Positions 30,201-35,225 of a stretch of DNA of 63,713 nt are shown here, in pieces. The stretch is from assembly GCA_964473525.1 (NCBI GenBank), contig CAYYPK010000037.1:1-63713 (forward strand), in the 5' to 3' direction. Position numbers and translations under genes: made by a program. Every line of letters starts with the position of its first letter. Position 1 is the first letter of the stretch. This stretch comes from GCA-2687025 sp964473525. Its GTDB lineage: Bacteria; Poribacteria; WGA-4E; GCA-2687025. The notes under the pieces are model-generated. The model worked only from the letters and a program-made list of their open reading frames with translations. It ran no database searches and was not told where the DNA came from.

Positions 30201-31579
30201 CAGTATGTGTTGGCGATCTCGGACGGCGTGCGCGCGACGTCCCACACCCGCACCTCGTCTATCTGTCCCTCGAACGCCTGCTCTAGCGCCTGACGGTCGC
30301 CTATCCACAGCTCGTTGCTAGCGGGCTCGGCATCGCCGAGTACGCCTGACGCGGCCACGGAACCTGCCAACACCCCATTCGCGTAGGTGTCCACGAAGCC
30401 AGCCGCCGAGTGGTACGTCTGCGCGATGTGCGTCCATGTGTCCAGCGGGGCAACGGCTCCCGTGTCCGCCCACAGGTAGCCGGGCGACGTCAGCGCGTGG
30501 GCGAATTGGATTGAGCCGTCTGGGAACCGGGCCAGCAGGTACTCACCTGCACGACCGAGGATCAACCCCCCAGTATCTCCTGGGCCGTTCCCTGGCCCGG
30601 TCGGGTAGACCCATGCCTCCAGCGTGAAGGTGGCTGTCAGCAGCGTAGAGGTGTCCGACCCAGCGTTCACGTAATCGAGGCTGCCATCGACAGCCAGCGC
30701 GCGATTTGTCGGGGCGGAAGCCGTGACGTTCACCAGCTCGGCTGTGCTGGTGTCGATACCATCGCTGACGGTGAACGAGAACGTGTCAGGGCCCGGCGTG
30801 GCCGTCGCTGCGTACTGCACGGTTGCGAGGCCGTCCGTAGTGTCGGCGTCCACAACGGTCAGCGATGCCCCAAGCGTGTCGGAGGCGCCAAGCGTTGTGG
30901 AGAAGCTCAGTAGGTCGCCGTCAGCATCCGTGCCGGTGACGACAATATCGCCGACCTCGTCGGTGAACACGGAGACGGAGATGCCGGCGTCGGCGCTAGG
31001 AGCGGTGTTGCCACCGAACACCTGCGGTGACCCGGTCAGTCCCGCCTGGCCCGAGAGCGTGCCATGGTTGGCGTTGAGCGTGATGTCGTTCGCCGTACCA
31101 TCGTCGAAGTTCCAGTAGCCCACGAGCCCAGGCACGTTCTGCGCTTCGGCGGGTGTCAGGGTCTTGGCGTAGGTGTTGGCGATTTCCTCCGCCGTCCGTG
31201 CGACGTTCCACACACGCACTTCGTCGAGTTCGCCATCGAACGCGTGTTCTCCCGCCTCGCGCCGGCCAATCCACAGGTCGTTCAAGACCGCGTTCGTATC
31301 TCCCAGCGCGCCGACAAGCGCTATGGACGTCCCCGGCACACCGTCTATGTACGTCTCGGCGATGCCCGTCGTGCCGTCGTAGGTGACGGCGACATGCGTC
31401 CAGGTGTCCAAAGGCGCGGCCTGCAGCGAGTTTACCCACGCGTACCCGGGCGACGTGTTGGCGAGCGCGAAGTAGATCGTCCCGTCCCCCCCCATCGAGC
31501 GATGCTGTATTCGCCTTCCTTCGACACGTATGTGCCACCGGAGGCCCCAGCGGAGCCCAATCCCGTCGGGTACATCCAC
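9248..31579 (-). CDS. Giant surface protein, C-terminal part (LamG / cadherin-like / Calx-beta array)
   Basis: This is an uninterrupted frame of over 7400 codons. Homology to the other repeats begins only at GGDGTIYFALANTSPGYAWV (from about 31494), in the middle of a LamG domain whose first half lies in the overlapping upstream frame; the residues before that are an out-of-frame shadow. Protein order: about ten further LamG domains alternating with cadherin/Ig-like domains; two single jelly-roll modules (near 22500-22950 and 20420-20970); 7 cadherin-like repeats of the DED...GGG-DE type; 13 repeats of the LTGSDADGD...LLWDG type; 8 Calx-beta domains; a beta-rich region; and a C-terminal module NYPNPFNPETWLPFEL ending MTILK. 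Many DxD/DxDG motifs predict calcium binding. The role inferred is a cell-surface adhesin or glycan-binding stalk. Without the upstream frame it has no signal peptide, so it is best read as one gene with 31432-36498. Confidence 0.9.
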   Translation of the reverse strand: MDVPDGIGLRWGLRWHIRVEGRRIQHRSMGGDGTIYFALANTSPGYAWVNSLQAAPLDTWTHVAVTYDGTTGIAETYIDGVPGTSIALVGALGDTNAVLNDLWIGRREAGEHAFDGELDEVRVWNVARTAEEIANTYAKTLTPAEAQNVPGLVGYWNFDDGTANDITLNANHGTLSGQAGLTGSPQVFGGNTAPSADAGISVSVFTDEVGDIVVTGTDADGDLLSFSTTLGASDTLGASLTVVDADTTDGLATVQYAATATPGPDTFSFTVSDGIDTSTAELVNVTASAPTNRALAVDGSLDYVNAGSDTSTLLTATFTLEAWVYPTGPGNGPGDTGGLILGRAGEYLLARFPDGSIQFAHALTSPGYLWADTGAVAPLDTWTHIAQTYHSAAGFVDTYANGVLAGSVAASGVLGDAEPASNELWIGDRQALEQAFEGQIDEVRVWDVARTPSEIANTYWKALSAGEAAALTSLKGYWNFDDGTPNDLSGYANHGVLAGEAALLGSAEVYTPNVAPTATPGIAANAETGETVNVILTAADTDGDYVSFALLSEVSDTLGATVALSDVDLTDNQALLTYTADAGDGVDAVSFVVSDGVATSASDAATVTVSFPANSALVLDGVDDRVDIASDPALDVTGAATVELWVKTPISLAAQPDFTSLVRRLRTPSENDDNYGILVGAGEYLRFLIGNSAVEQSVDTTGFTPALDTWYHVAGVYDPSVPELRVYIDGVLNNSAAVSIVPTAADGPLELGYQSPTAYYSGEIDEVRLWHVARTQEEIVNAATKTLTGFETGLAGYWNFDDATAGDLTINGNAGSFVGGASTAGSLLGLGVNAPPTADSGIIATVEAGQTVVFDITGTDTDGDALQFSRDSSFTDTYVVPFSLTDADPTDAVASITYTAPILSGADTFSFTVSDGLDTSASTQVTINITQPANSAAVFDGTADSVDFGNAASANFDTNDDFTVELWVKPDAVQNSSGSGDNSLVEKVSGTPYPFLLRMSNQDNPTPGNAGMISASRRDTSNTRSIIYSTARILDGVWHHVAYTKTGSTLALYIDGVLDGTTADLSATTTVNVDSLVLGIDNAVTRPFSGEMDEFRIWNVGRTQEEIVNAMTKSLLGWEDGLVGYWNFDTGTAADGAGANDGTFAGNAATGSSAQVYAYNTAPVADAGITATAELGQTVQITITGTDADGDSLSFALPQPGQAAEYSDDLWATVTLTDADPTDNIATLSYEATDLGADTVTFTVSDGMQTSDYETVAINVSLPSNPAAHFDGTLDSTGDYVFVPDNALLDLNVMTVEAWVNWDGATDPATIVSRPRTDSGSPGSGYVLRVAGGVPTFGFNNGSNYNAAGATPVAAGMWTHIAGTFDGQVINVYLDGVLDGTTDIGSAQTLLDSTAGLLIGREFVTGLYNRGFSGVIDEARVWDHVRTEQEIQGAQNVTLTGSEPGLVGYWSFSDGTASDLSPNGLHGTFNQGADIVGSSQVFPANTPPVAAVPTAVTADSGQTVAVTVTGSDADGAPVTFALVSEVSSFGATLTLTDADPADSVATVSYDAIAGPGADTFDFYAYDGVDTSAPQTAAVAVNVPANQALSLDGALDFAQIPFSTVYDMAGELTLEAWFNTPVALAAQAPWSGIVYRPRVTDTLNNYGIVVGTGEWLRFFVEDINGLQFDVDTVGFTPTVGAWHHVAGVYDGTASELRVYVDGVLNNTTTGATLAAIVGDGTVELGRLRDEVNESYFTGEIDEARIWNVVRTAEEIQNALGKSLSGSEPGLVGYWSFDDGSAADLSGNVAPGALVDNAVIVSSAQVLVANAAPTPDAGSVSVEQGSAGTALISATDTDGDLLSFALVSEVSALGATLTLADADPTDNIAEVTYTADASVGADSFDFLVSDGVAPAVAGTFDVTVTLPPNSAISLNGTTDYVDVPLSSAYDIPGDLTLEAWFNTPIPLASHEDWAGLVHRPQMGGTEPNYGLIVGAGEYLRFFIEDASPVQLFVDTVGFTPTPGTWHHAAGVYDTAASELRIYVDGVLSGTTGGVTLTTAAGDGGIEIGRQSDSSSTSYFIGEIDEARVWSVAKTEEEIQNGLYKILSGNEAGLAGYWNFDDGAATDLSVNANDGVFVGSPTTTASAQTFGTNAPPVAATVSTTGIAGLASQVTLTGTDTDGDVLSFALASGASVLGASLTLTDADPTDNLATVTYGGEGGAGADTFGFTVSDGLDVSAPQTATVTVSEPSNFALILDGDGDFVGTGYTDDWSALTDLSVEAWVYYTGGANAVCVGKNGELYFGLDNSDALIFAYGADWTNHYTGFVMPLNTWTHVALTYSSADGAWLTYVNGALTHTWEATGPIGAISTPEELMIGAYHPNGANPWPGRVDEVRVWTVRRTAAEIADNYQAMLTGSEAGLLGYWNFDDSTADDLTANANHGTFVGNATTAASSLSLGEPAINTPPVATPAIATTADTGETIAITLSGSDAESTPVTFELVSVNSAFGVPLTLTDTDVADSVATVTYTATGGVGDDTFDFSVSDGVATSAAATVTVTVTAVGNQTATFDGVGDYVDAGADTSLAMTDQLTVEAWIYPRGPGEEGAEGGMIANKEGEYELVRFPDGSIRFATGGTSVPWAWVDTGHVAPQDVWTHITWTWSGADGMSHVYADGTLVFSAVHTGTISDAEVGQDAFYIGNRQSAPHGFDGDIDEVRVWNYARSATEVMNAYDKTLTVAQTAALPGLVGYWPFDDVTAADLSTSGNHGALVNEATIVGSSQVLVENTTPTASTGVTASILDGTTGSVTLSGTDPIDGDLLTFELVSGTSALGAALALTDEFPTDNLAAVSYVSLGTGEATDTFTFTVSDGIDTSAPATATVTITEPTPVSGIDLLVNGSAEDTALTGWEELSGGWYSRLAADGVYPRDGSYFFFSGAGADNRLRQDIDLGGYAQQIEAGSASFTFDGYVTSYNQSPADGSTVLLQYYNGDPDAGGSVTSTFNSGEIANPSSWVQVTDTRTPPASTRWARLTLIATRHSGTGNDGDFDALRFLVTAPAAMVWTQPTPTQSFDGVDDLELAANNIILDQGGVFSVDTWFRTLDSGVIFGVNDAAYPSTPSNWTPTLYVGGDGLLRGAVWRSSNSAPLTSAGAVNDGQWHHAAVVAENARHHLYLDGSLVGTFDDHVEQNGWTYSQIGLGYTGDAWPGSNNDWFPYRGDVANLNVWGGILSASDIAGQAANPPTVAPDGSMAAFDGVGDAIVVGSSASLTLTGDMTMEAWVYPTGPGEDATEGAGIVAKEGEYILARDPDGTIWYALGNTTPGWSKTLTGYVAPLNTWTHLALAYDSVGGNIGVYADGVQVYSAVGDGAIVDAINWANDLWIGGHEGYSQSFDGQIDEVRVWGISRTGDHIASSYQKKHGGGETGLVGYWSFDGDETADDRTANANNGAFAGNTLVIGNALPLQINNPPTMDSIAAQALTGGETVDITLTATDPDGDAVTFESAADPLGGTLVIDNSTGVATYAPFLAFSGADSFDIVANDGMSISAPVTVSASVTAADLDPEIGGLHELLSEDFESGVTGVWSNPTTSVTPSGSRGYLGQFANSAVTLTVPDIPAHAEVTIEFDLYINKSWDGIGSAGNDVWKIQADGSTLLQTTFSNVPLSFWSFFSGNWRQSYPGSYPGGNNPLKRGAVESNSLGFSYFGDSVYHFSFTVPHTADTLTYTFTGSGLEGVSNESWGLDNVRVTTQHVNIEEDIVSEITLPGADPGGDAVTFAITTPPTQGTLTGAGPVFAYTPNLDYNGLDQFGYTVSDGTITTAESTVVIEIDPVDDAPILNTIADVTVFEDSGEATVTITGVGAGGASDEDVQTITLVATSLNSAFIPTPSVTGTTDTRTVTFTPAADAAGDVTILITATDTGLDGASGGPSGATHFNTGGEQFTVTLTPLNDAPSFDAIADVTMDEDATPSPVSITTVSAGGGADELTQTVTVTATSSDVTIVPDPTVSGTGDTRALTFTPVAETSGTVTITVTATDDGAADGETEFNTTTDTFTITINAVNDAPLFDEIATLTFDEDSGPVEVTITGVATGGGDDETAAQSVTFVATSSLPGLVPDPTITGSGATRTLTVDSVEDASGGGTITVTATDDGGTAGGLDVDTYSQTFTFLVSALNDAPLFDDVAAVSVDEDAGLSTVSITGVEPGGGTDEASQSVIFTATSSDPTIVPDPAVSTSGTLGTVVYTPVAEANGTVTITLTGTDTGSGTAPNVNALTKTFDITVNAVNDAPSFDAVADLTIDEDSAGGTLDITSIDVGGGDDEAASQAVVLTVTSSDPTIVPDPTLTGSGSSQTLAYAPVADAAGTVTITVVGYDGGPTQGASDVSTATQTFDITVTAIDDVPTLETIADITIDEDAGLTTINLGEVGPGGGVDEAGQTLSFTAASLNPTVISSFSIDASETGYDMTFTPTADANGVVTVVASVTDTGSSVSPNANQVQQTFDVTITAVDDAPSFDFIEDVTASEDSDPVSVLISTVSSGPSDESTQTVALTATSSDPSLIPDPTLSGSGDTWTLTFQPEATVNGTATITVSAVDDGSSVSPNANAYSQDFVVTVVPVNDSSTADDTTSATDEDIAVSIPITGNDLDGDILSFFLWDGQGGVTTDIASLNGGVVSLTDADTSDNAATALYTPPVDFNGTDTFLFIVNDGTLDSATATVTVTVSAVADAPVATDTTATTAEETAIDVVLTGVDADGDAITVLLWDGEVGVTSDTVSANGGTVSIGATSADQATATYTPPAQFYGDDTFEFIVNDGVSDSAIATVTVTVDAVNDEPTVTAETATTSEDTATTVFLTGSDADGDLLTVLLWDGAAGTSADITSANGGTVSIGATAEDAATATYTPAQDFAGSDTFEYVVNDGTTDSATATVTVTVSAVNDEPTVAALTVTTTEDTQLDISLSGSDVEGDALTLLLWDVEFSTVGPVTTTNGGTVSVGATTADVATATYVPAADFVGADTFEFLANDGALDGATATVTVTVEAANDAPAATATEATTSEDTALTLDLTGSDIDGDSLTVLLWDGAQGVTTDIASANGGVVSIGATSGDLATATYTPPADFDGTDSFEFLVNDGAVDSETATATITVEAVDDAPVADDPVGPFTVAEAATVDISLTGSDIDTAELTFSLYDGVSNPPLLVLTTANLGSVVLTDADTTDNTATATYSPPADFDGVDTFDFIVDDGTSQSASVTVSVTVTSTNDAPVATAATTTTSEDTAVDVSLTGTDVDGNVLTVLLWDGAQGVTTDIVSASGGVVSLADADTTDSSATATYTPPTDYYGEDTFDFIVSDGALDSAVETVSITVDAVGDAPAATPTTATLSEDGFADIVLGGTDADGDAVTVLLWDGTQGSTADVTTPAGGTVSIGATTADQATATYTPPADYSGEDSFDFIVSDGELDSAVETVSITVDAVNDAPVVLSDAYETSEDTSVTFTLTGFDDDLDALTVLLWDGAQGVTGTIFTAEGGAVGIGGSTSDQASVTYTPPAEFAGQDEFEYLVNDGTEDSSTAVVTITVTATNDAPAGADVAAQTSEDVPVDIALTAADPDFDALSLYLVDDSSAQVSTLTTANGAAVTLGATDLPITGDDGVTVDQYATSVLDFSSEYSSSSWGAIQALFEPDTETYGDFATAWSPATANGGIEYITVGFDTSVYAEGAVITETYGNGFVYQVDVIDVGGAPYTVWSGSDTSATGAPADFQVSWPRTTFLVNGLRVWIDTDTNRSAAEEVDAIRLLGSADTPGVDYVTATYTPAADYSGSDSFQYIVDDGNAESELATVTVTVVASNDAPMASDVEATTDEDIALDITLTGSDPEGDALTVLLWDGEASTAASITTASGGTVTIAATADDQATATYTPLGDYAGEDSFEYVVNDGAVDSDVATVYLTVNSVNDAPLTSAVSAETSEDVPLDIVLSGTDAEGDTITVLLWDGAQGVTTDVVTTNGGTVAIGATADDQATATYTPAADYNGTDTFEYVASDGSLDSDATTVTVVVDAVDDPPTANEIDPLTVSEGDTLEIALSGVDSDSTALGFRLSDGDSTTGTTANGGLITLTDADPSDTLGTATYVPPSGFDGVDTFEYLVTDGNVDSDTVTVSITVTSLPLLSITDVEVAEADGVATLTVSLSATSAQSVTVDVTTADGTATSGADYTATTATTLTVAAGNTSASVDIALTDDAVNEDDETFTVTLSNAGSAALSTDTATVTIVDDDDITLSISDITVSEADETAEFTVTASGDTEQVVTFDFATADGDALSPDDYTAVTLTAATLDTETDSLTVAVTLTDDAINEATETFTASISTATGRGVTIATDAATATILDDDGLSLSIADVVVAESAGEGSVTISLSQASDQAITVDYATADVTASDAADYGSISGTATFDAGSTDQTIGFEIVDDAVNEDDETFTLTLSSAAGEGVTLAVDSAVVTIADDDDITIDLADVSVTETDDGDTQTVALPLTLSGETEQTITVDVETYSDTATDGSDYGDIAGTYTFYPDGTTGFEDATETLATDLSVYGDTVNEDDETFSIVVSAPSGRGVTVGVDAATVTIADNDDVTLSVDDVSIAEDDAAGVATFTLTLSGASEQTVAVDVDVAGSGTASATVDSDFSVTTPQTITFDAGSVTQTLDVTILDDTVHEGDETYELVLTNATGRGVTIDDDTGVGTIVDGESLTVSIADASVTEGDSSDVTLSFEVTLSGVSEQTISLDIAVGAASTDGATEGTDYTAPTDTTVTFSPGDTSLTFDLAVLADTINEADESVDVTITNPDATSLTITDDTAMGVIVDNDDVTLTVASAEASEGDADTTTISLGVALSGESEQTITVDYAAADATATAGTDYVAITSTTLTLAAGETTASIDLTVNGDTANEADETVDIALSDVTGRGVTLTTDTVTATILNDDALPTLAIADVEVTEGTDTTATLTVALTGETEQTVTVNYATANSTASAGDDYEAASGSLTFEPGTTSATVDVTLVDDVLAEDDETFLVTLSAVANATVTDGQASVTILNDDADASLSIVSPTDSEEFAAGTTSVDVVVSIANHVGGWRWKLGSDFLASDTSDGELVEEDTATISGLSDGEAYKVYVALVDEDGVRATDAVTASVVFAVDRDIQSDAREFVYDMPAGLSMIGLTLDPLFLHGTSESINVSATGMNASHLVQLGATVVMKMTDGIYETLVGSDGAVTLGADFAIDAGSAYVVNFPTATSFTLEGLALGDALVDTLLAAPSLDASPSGVWAFAAVADIGDDISLPADAELRVWNTRTGEAMVGRRITEGRFLAATADITRAPVVQEGDTLRFDWITSAGYHLGISRTHRVSVPNLVNAYAFARVDARPASARALPNYPNPFNPETWLPFELSEASVVSLVIYDVKGSVVRTLDLGRRRAGYHVSRDAAAYWDGRNGLGESVGSGVYFYELRAGGARSVGSMTILK
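10512..13240 (-). repeat. Eight tandem Calx-beta domains in the giant protein
   Basis: Eight units of about 110-115 residues each run from an LSITDVEVAEADG-like start through a central ATSGADYTA-like motif to a DAVNEDDETFTVTLS-like segment and a final TVTIVDDD. The acidic ends and NEDDETF motifs match calcium-binding Calx-beta domains. The nucleotide sequence is strongly repetitive, so short-read assembly could collapse or expand the copy number. Confidence 0.85.
13241..17840 (-). repeat. Thirteen tandem cadherin/Ig-like repeats in the giant protein
   Basis: Units of about 100 residues share the pattern SEDTAxDxxLTGSDADGD, then VLLWDGAQGVTTDI, ATYTPPADYxGxDSF and FIVNDGxxDSxTATVTVTV. This is the bacterial cadherin-like/Big_9 pattern with calcium-type DxDGD motifs. 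Unit 10 is interrupted by a nested domain. Some neighbouring copies are very close in sequence, suggesting recent tandem duplication. Confidence 0.85.
14290..14790 (-). other. Extra domain nested inside cadherin-like repeat 10
   Basis: Within one LLWDG-type repeat, a stretch of about 165 residues (from DLPITGDDGVTVDQYATSV to VDAIRLLGSADTPGVDYV) separates the first half of the repeat from its ATYTPAADYSGSDSF second half. Motifs such as WGAIQALFEPDTETYGD, IEYITVGFDT and YGNGFVYQVDVID resemble a discoidin-like/jelly-roll carbohydrate-binding module. It is absent from the other twelve units. The domain family is suggested by pattern only. Confidence 0.55.
17841..20195 (-). repeat. Seven cadherin-like repeats of the DED/GGG-DE type
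   Basis: Units of about 110 residues begin NDAPSFDAIADVTMDEDA, pass a SITTVSAGGGADE-like motif and a VTATSSDPTIVPDP-like strand, and end with TITVTATDDG-type acidic loops before the next NDAP. They differ from the LLWDG-type repeats that follow in the protein, so the giant protein is built from separate blocks of unlike repeats. A single copy of this type also occurs in the surface protein at 55000-58754. Confidence 0.8.
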
Positions 31580-34500
31580 GCCTCAACCGTCAGTCCGGTC
31601 GTGGCAACGAGTGACGCATCCGCGCCGGCGTTCATGTAGTCGGGCGTGCCGGCGCCTCCTGCGAATGACGCCGTGAGGTTCGGCGCCTCCTGCGTTGGCG
31701 GCGTGGCAGCTATCCCTGCGACATCGCTGGCAGCCAGCGCGCCGTCCCAGACGTTCAGGTCCGCCAGGTCGCCTCGGTAGAACGCCCAGCCGCCTGCCCC
31801 ACCAACCCAGCCGAAGTCGTACCCCACACCAACTTGGTTGCTGGTCATATCCAGGTGGTCCGTGGCGCTGGCGTTTGTTCCAGCGAGGACGCCATCAACG
31901 TACAGATGGTGACCGGAGCCGTCCGCAACGACTGCAGCGTGATGCCACGCCGCGTCATTCACAGCGACCCCGCTGTTGAGTGGGGCTGCTGCGTTGGCGG
32001 CCCAGAGCCCCCCGCGCAGCAGACCATCCGATCCCACGTAGAGCGCCGGTGCCCTGTTCCCCGGCGCGGTCGGATACGCCGCGTTCTGGTAGCCGAAGAT
32101 GACGCCCTTCGTCGCCGTGGTGCGGAACCACGTCTCGACAGTTACCGACGTGTGGCTTTGGATCAGGCTGTCCGGGGCCTCCTCGTAGTCCGCCACGCCG
32201 TCATAGAGAGTTACGACGCCCGTCGACGTCGACCATGCGACCGCAGGCAGGTTGACCGTCACGGCGACAGACTGGGGGCTGCTCGTCTCGACGCCATCGC
32301 TGACGGTGAACGAGAACGTGTCGGCGCCCGCTCCGCTGGTGGCGTCGTATGTCACCGTCGCGAGGTTGTCAGTTGGGTCCGCGTCCGTGAGGGTAAGCGG
32401 CCCGCCCAGCGTGTCCGACACGGCAGAGACCAACTCGAACGCTACGAAGTCGCCGTCCCCGTCGGTACCTGTGATCTGGATCTCAACAGTCTGGCTCGTC
32501 TCGACGGTCGCGCTGATGCCGGCGTCCGCTACCGGGGCGACGCCATTGGCGCCGAACGCTTGCCCAGATGGGGCGATAGCCGCGTTGCCGACGAATGTGC
32601 CGTTGTTCGCGTTGAGGGTCAGGTCGCTGGCGTTCTGGTCATCGAAGGTCCAGTAGCCCTGCAAGCCGGCTATGGCCTGCGCCTCGGCGAGCGTGAACGT
32701 CCGATCGTAACTGCTGGCGATCTCGGCGGCGTCGCGAGCGACGTTCCAGACGCGTACCTCGTCCAGCTCGCCCTGGAACGTGGCCTCGCCGCTCTGCCGG
32801 CCGCCGACCCACACGTTGTTCAGCCCGGTCAGGTAGTCCGTGACCGTTCCGCTGATCGCGGCGAATGAGTCGACGTACGCGCCGTTGAGGTACAGCGTGA
32901 ACACGCCGTCGGCATGTGCGAACGCCACGTGTGTCCACTCGTTCTGGCCCACCACATATCCGGTAGACCTCCACACCCACCCGTCGTTCCCCATCGCGTA
33001 CCGGATCGTGCCGTCGGAATACCACGACAGCAGGTACTCACCTTCTCGACAGACGATCGTGCCGTCGCCGAGCGCGCCTCCACCCGCCCCAGTTGGGTAT
33101 ATCCACGCCTCCAGCGTGAACTCACTGGCGAGAACGAGCGAGGCATCGACGCCTACATCCAAGTAGTCAGCGGAGCCGTCAAACGCCACGTCATAGTTTG
33201 TGGGCGAACTGACCGTGATCGAGACCGCCGCTGGCGCGCTGGCCTCAATCCCGTCCGTGACGGTGAACGAGAAGCCGTCGGCTCCGTCCGCCGAGGGCAT
33301 GTACAGCACGGTCGCCGTGTTGTCGGTCGGATCGGCGTCGACGATGGTGAGCGGAAGACCCATCGTGTCGGACGTAGGGTTCACCAAGTTGAACGTCACG
33401 GGGTCGCCGTCAGGGTCCGACCCGGTGATCTGGATGTAGTTTTCCGGGCCGTTGGCTGCGGTCGCCGAGGACGCGTCTGCGGTTGGAGCCGCCCCGTTAG
33501 CGCCGAAGGTTTGCTGCGAGCCTAGGATCCCGGCGTTCCCAGTGAACGTGCCGTCATTCCCATTGCCCGTGATGTCGGTTGTCGTGCCGTCGTCGAAGTT
33601 CCAGTACCCCACGAGGCCAGTGACAGCCACTGCCTCGCCGGCTGTCAGCGTCCTGGCATATGTGCTGGCTATCTCTGCGGCCGACCTCGTGACGTTCCAG
33701 ATGCGCACCTCATCAAGGTCGCCTTCGAAGGACTCCGTGCCGCTCTGCCGATCACCCAGATAGGTGTTGTTCTGGGCAGGAATCGTGTCGACTATCGTGC
33801 CTCCTCCCGCAGCGGAGTACACCTCGACTCCGTCTGCGTACAGCCGGATCGTGCCGTCCGCGGCAGACGACGTGAACGCGATGTGCCGCCAGACGCCCAG
33901 CGGGGTGGTGTACCCAGTGCTGATCCACACCCATCCGGCGTTGCCGACGGCATAGCGTATGGACTGGTCGGTGGGGAACCATGAAACCAGATACTCACCT
34001 TCGCGGCAGATGATGGCGTCCGCTCCGCCAGCTCCACTACCCGTCGGGCGAATCCAGGCTTCCAGCGTGTACTCGTCCGTCAGCACAAGAGACGCGTCGG
34101 TACCCACGTCCAGGTAGTTGGTATTCCCCCCGAACGTGGCCGTCAGGTTTGGCACCGGCGCCGTAGGTGGAGCGGCCGCGATGGACGTCACCTCCGCAGC
34201 CGTGAGGGTGCCGTCCCAGACGTTGAAGTCAGCAATATCGCCCCGGAAGAAGTCCCAGGTGTTCGCTCCGCCGACCCAGTTCGTGTACGCGAGACCCACC
34301 TGGTTCTTGAGCATGCCAATGAGGAGTATGGAGTCCACGTGCGTTCCGGCCAGCGCGCCGTCTACATACATATGGTGACGGTCCACATCACCAACGAGGG
34401 CAACATGGTGCCACGCTCCGTCGTTGACGGCAGATGGTGAGAACATGGGCGGGTTCGCGGCCCGCCACAAGCCCCCGCCCATGCGGCCGTCGCTGTGGAT

Positions 34501-35225
34501 GTACAGGGCCGGCATGTTGAGGGAAGGCGTCGTTGGGTACGCGTCAGTCTGGTACCCGAACAGTCCGCCGCGCGTCTCGGTCGTGCGGAACCACGTCTCA
34601 ACCGTGAAGGCCACGCGGGTCTGTATCAGCCAGTCGTCCGCCGTGGTGTAGTCGCCGACGCCGTCGTATGTGGTCACCACACCGGTCGATGTAGACCACT
34701 CGACGTCGGGAGGCGCAGGAGGCGTTGCGGCGATGGTTGTCACCGCACTTGCGGCCAGCGGCCCATCCCATACCGTTGGCGCGCCGATCTCACCCTCGAA
34801 GTAGTGCCAGCCACCGTTTCCGGCCGGCCAGTTGAGGGTGTAGCCAGTCCCGACCTGATTCATGTCCTGGGTAAAGTGGTCGATCGCTCCGTTCGCCACG
34901 CCCACGAGGGTGCCATCGAGGTAGAGCGTGCTTTGGTCATCGTCGCCGAGAAGCGCCACATGATGCCACTCGCCGTCGTTGACCGCGCCTGCCGAGGTGA
35001 TGGCCCCGACACCCACGGCCTCGCTCCAGAACACTCCCCGAAGGAGTCCGTCCGTGCCTACACGCAACGCGGGCGTGTAGTAGTCAACAACAGCTCCAGC
35101 GGCTGGATCACCTTGATACCCGAAGATCACACCGCTGGTGTTCGTGCGGAACCACGTCTCGAACGTCAGCGACGTGTCGGACTGGATCGTCCCGTCCGGC
35201 ATGGCGACGGATTGGTCGCCACGGA
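21290..35225 (-). repeat. Array of about sixteen LamG-type domains, most alternating with cadherin-like domains
   Basis: Each LamG unit has FDGVGDYVDAG-like, LTVEAWIYPTGPG-like, DTWTHVALTYD-like, ADGV-like and IDEVRVWNVARTAEEI segments, then a GLVGYWNFDDGT motif. At least twelve are followed by an Ig/cadherin unit (ITGTDADGDxLxF ... DTFSFTVSDG). This is the Laminin_G_3/concanavalin-like fold, which usually binds carbohydrates or matrix glycans. I counted six LamG starts in the upstream frame (the sixth split by the frame change) and ten more in the downstream frame. Four are of a shorter FETWFRT subtype without a following Ig domain. Confidence 0.85.

Noticed and set aside
31495..31495. ATG overlapping the G8 tract as an independent start of the downstream giant frame
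   Set aside because: It would begin in the middle of a LamG domain, without ribosome site or signal peptide, on a protein that carries a surface-sorting C-terminus.
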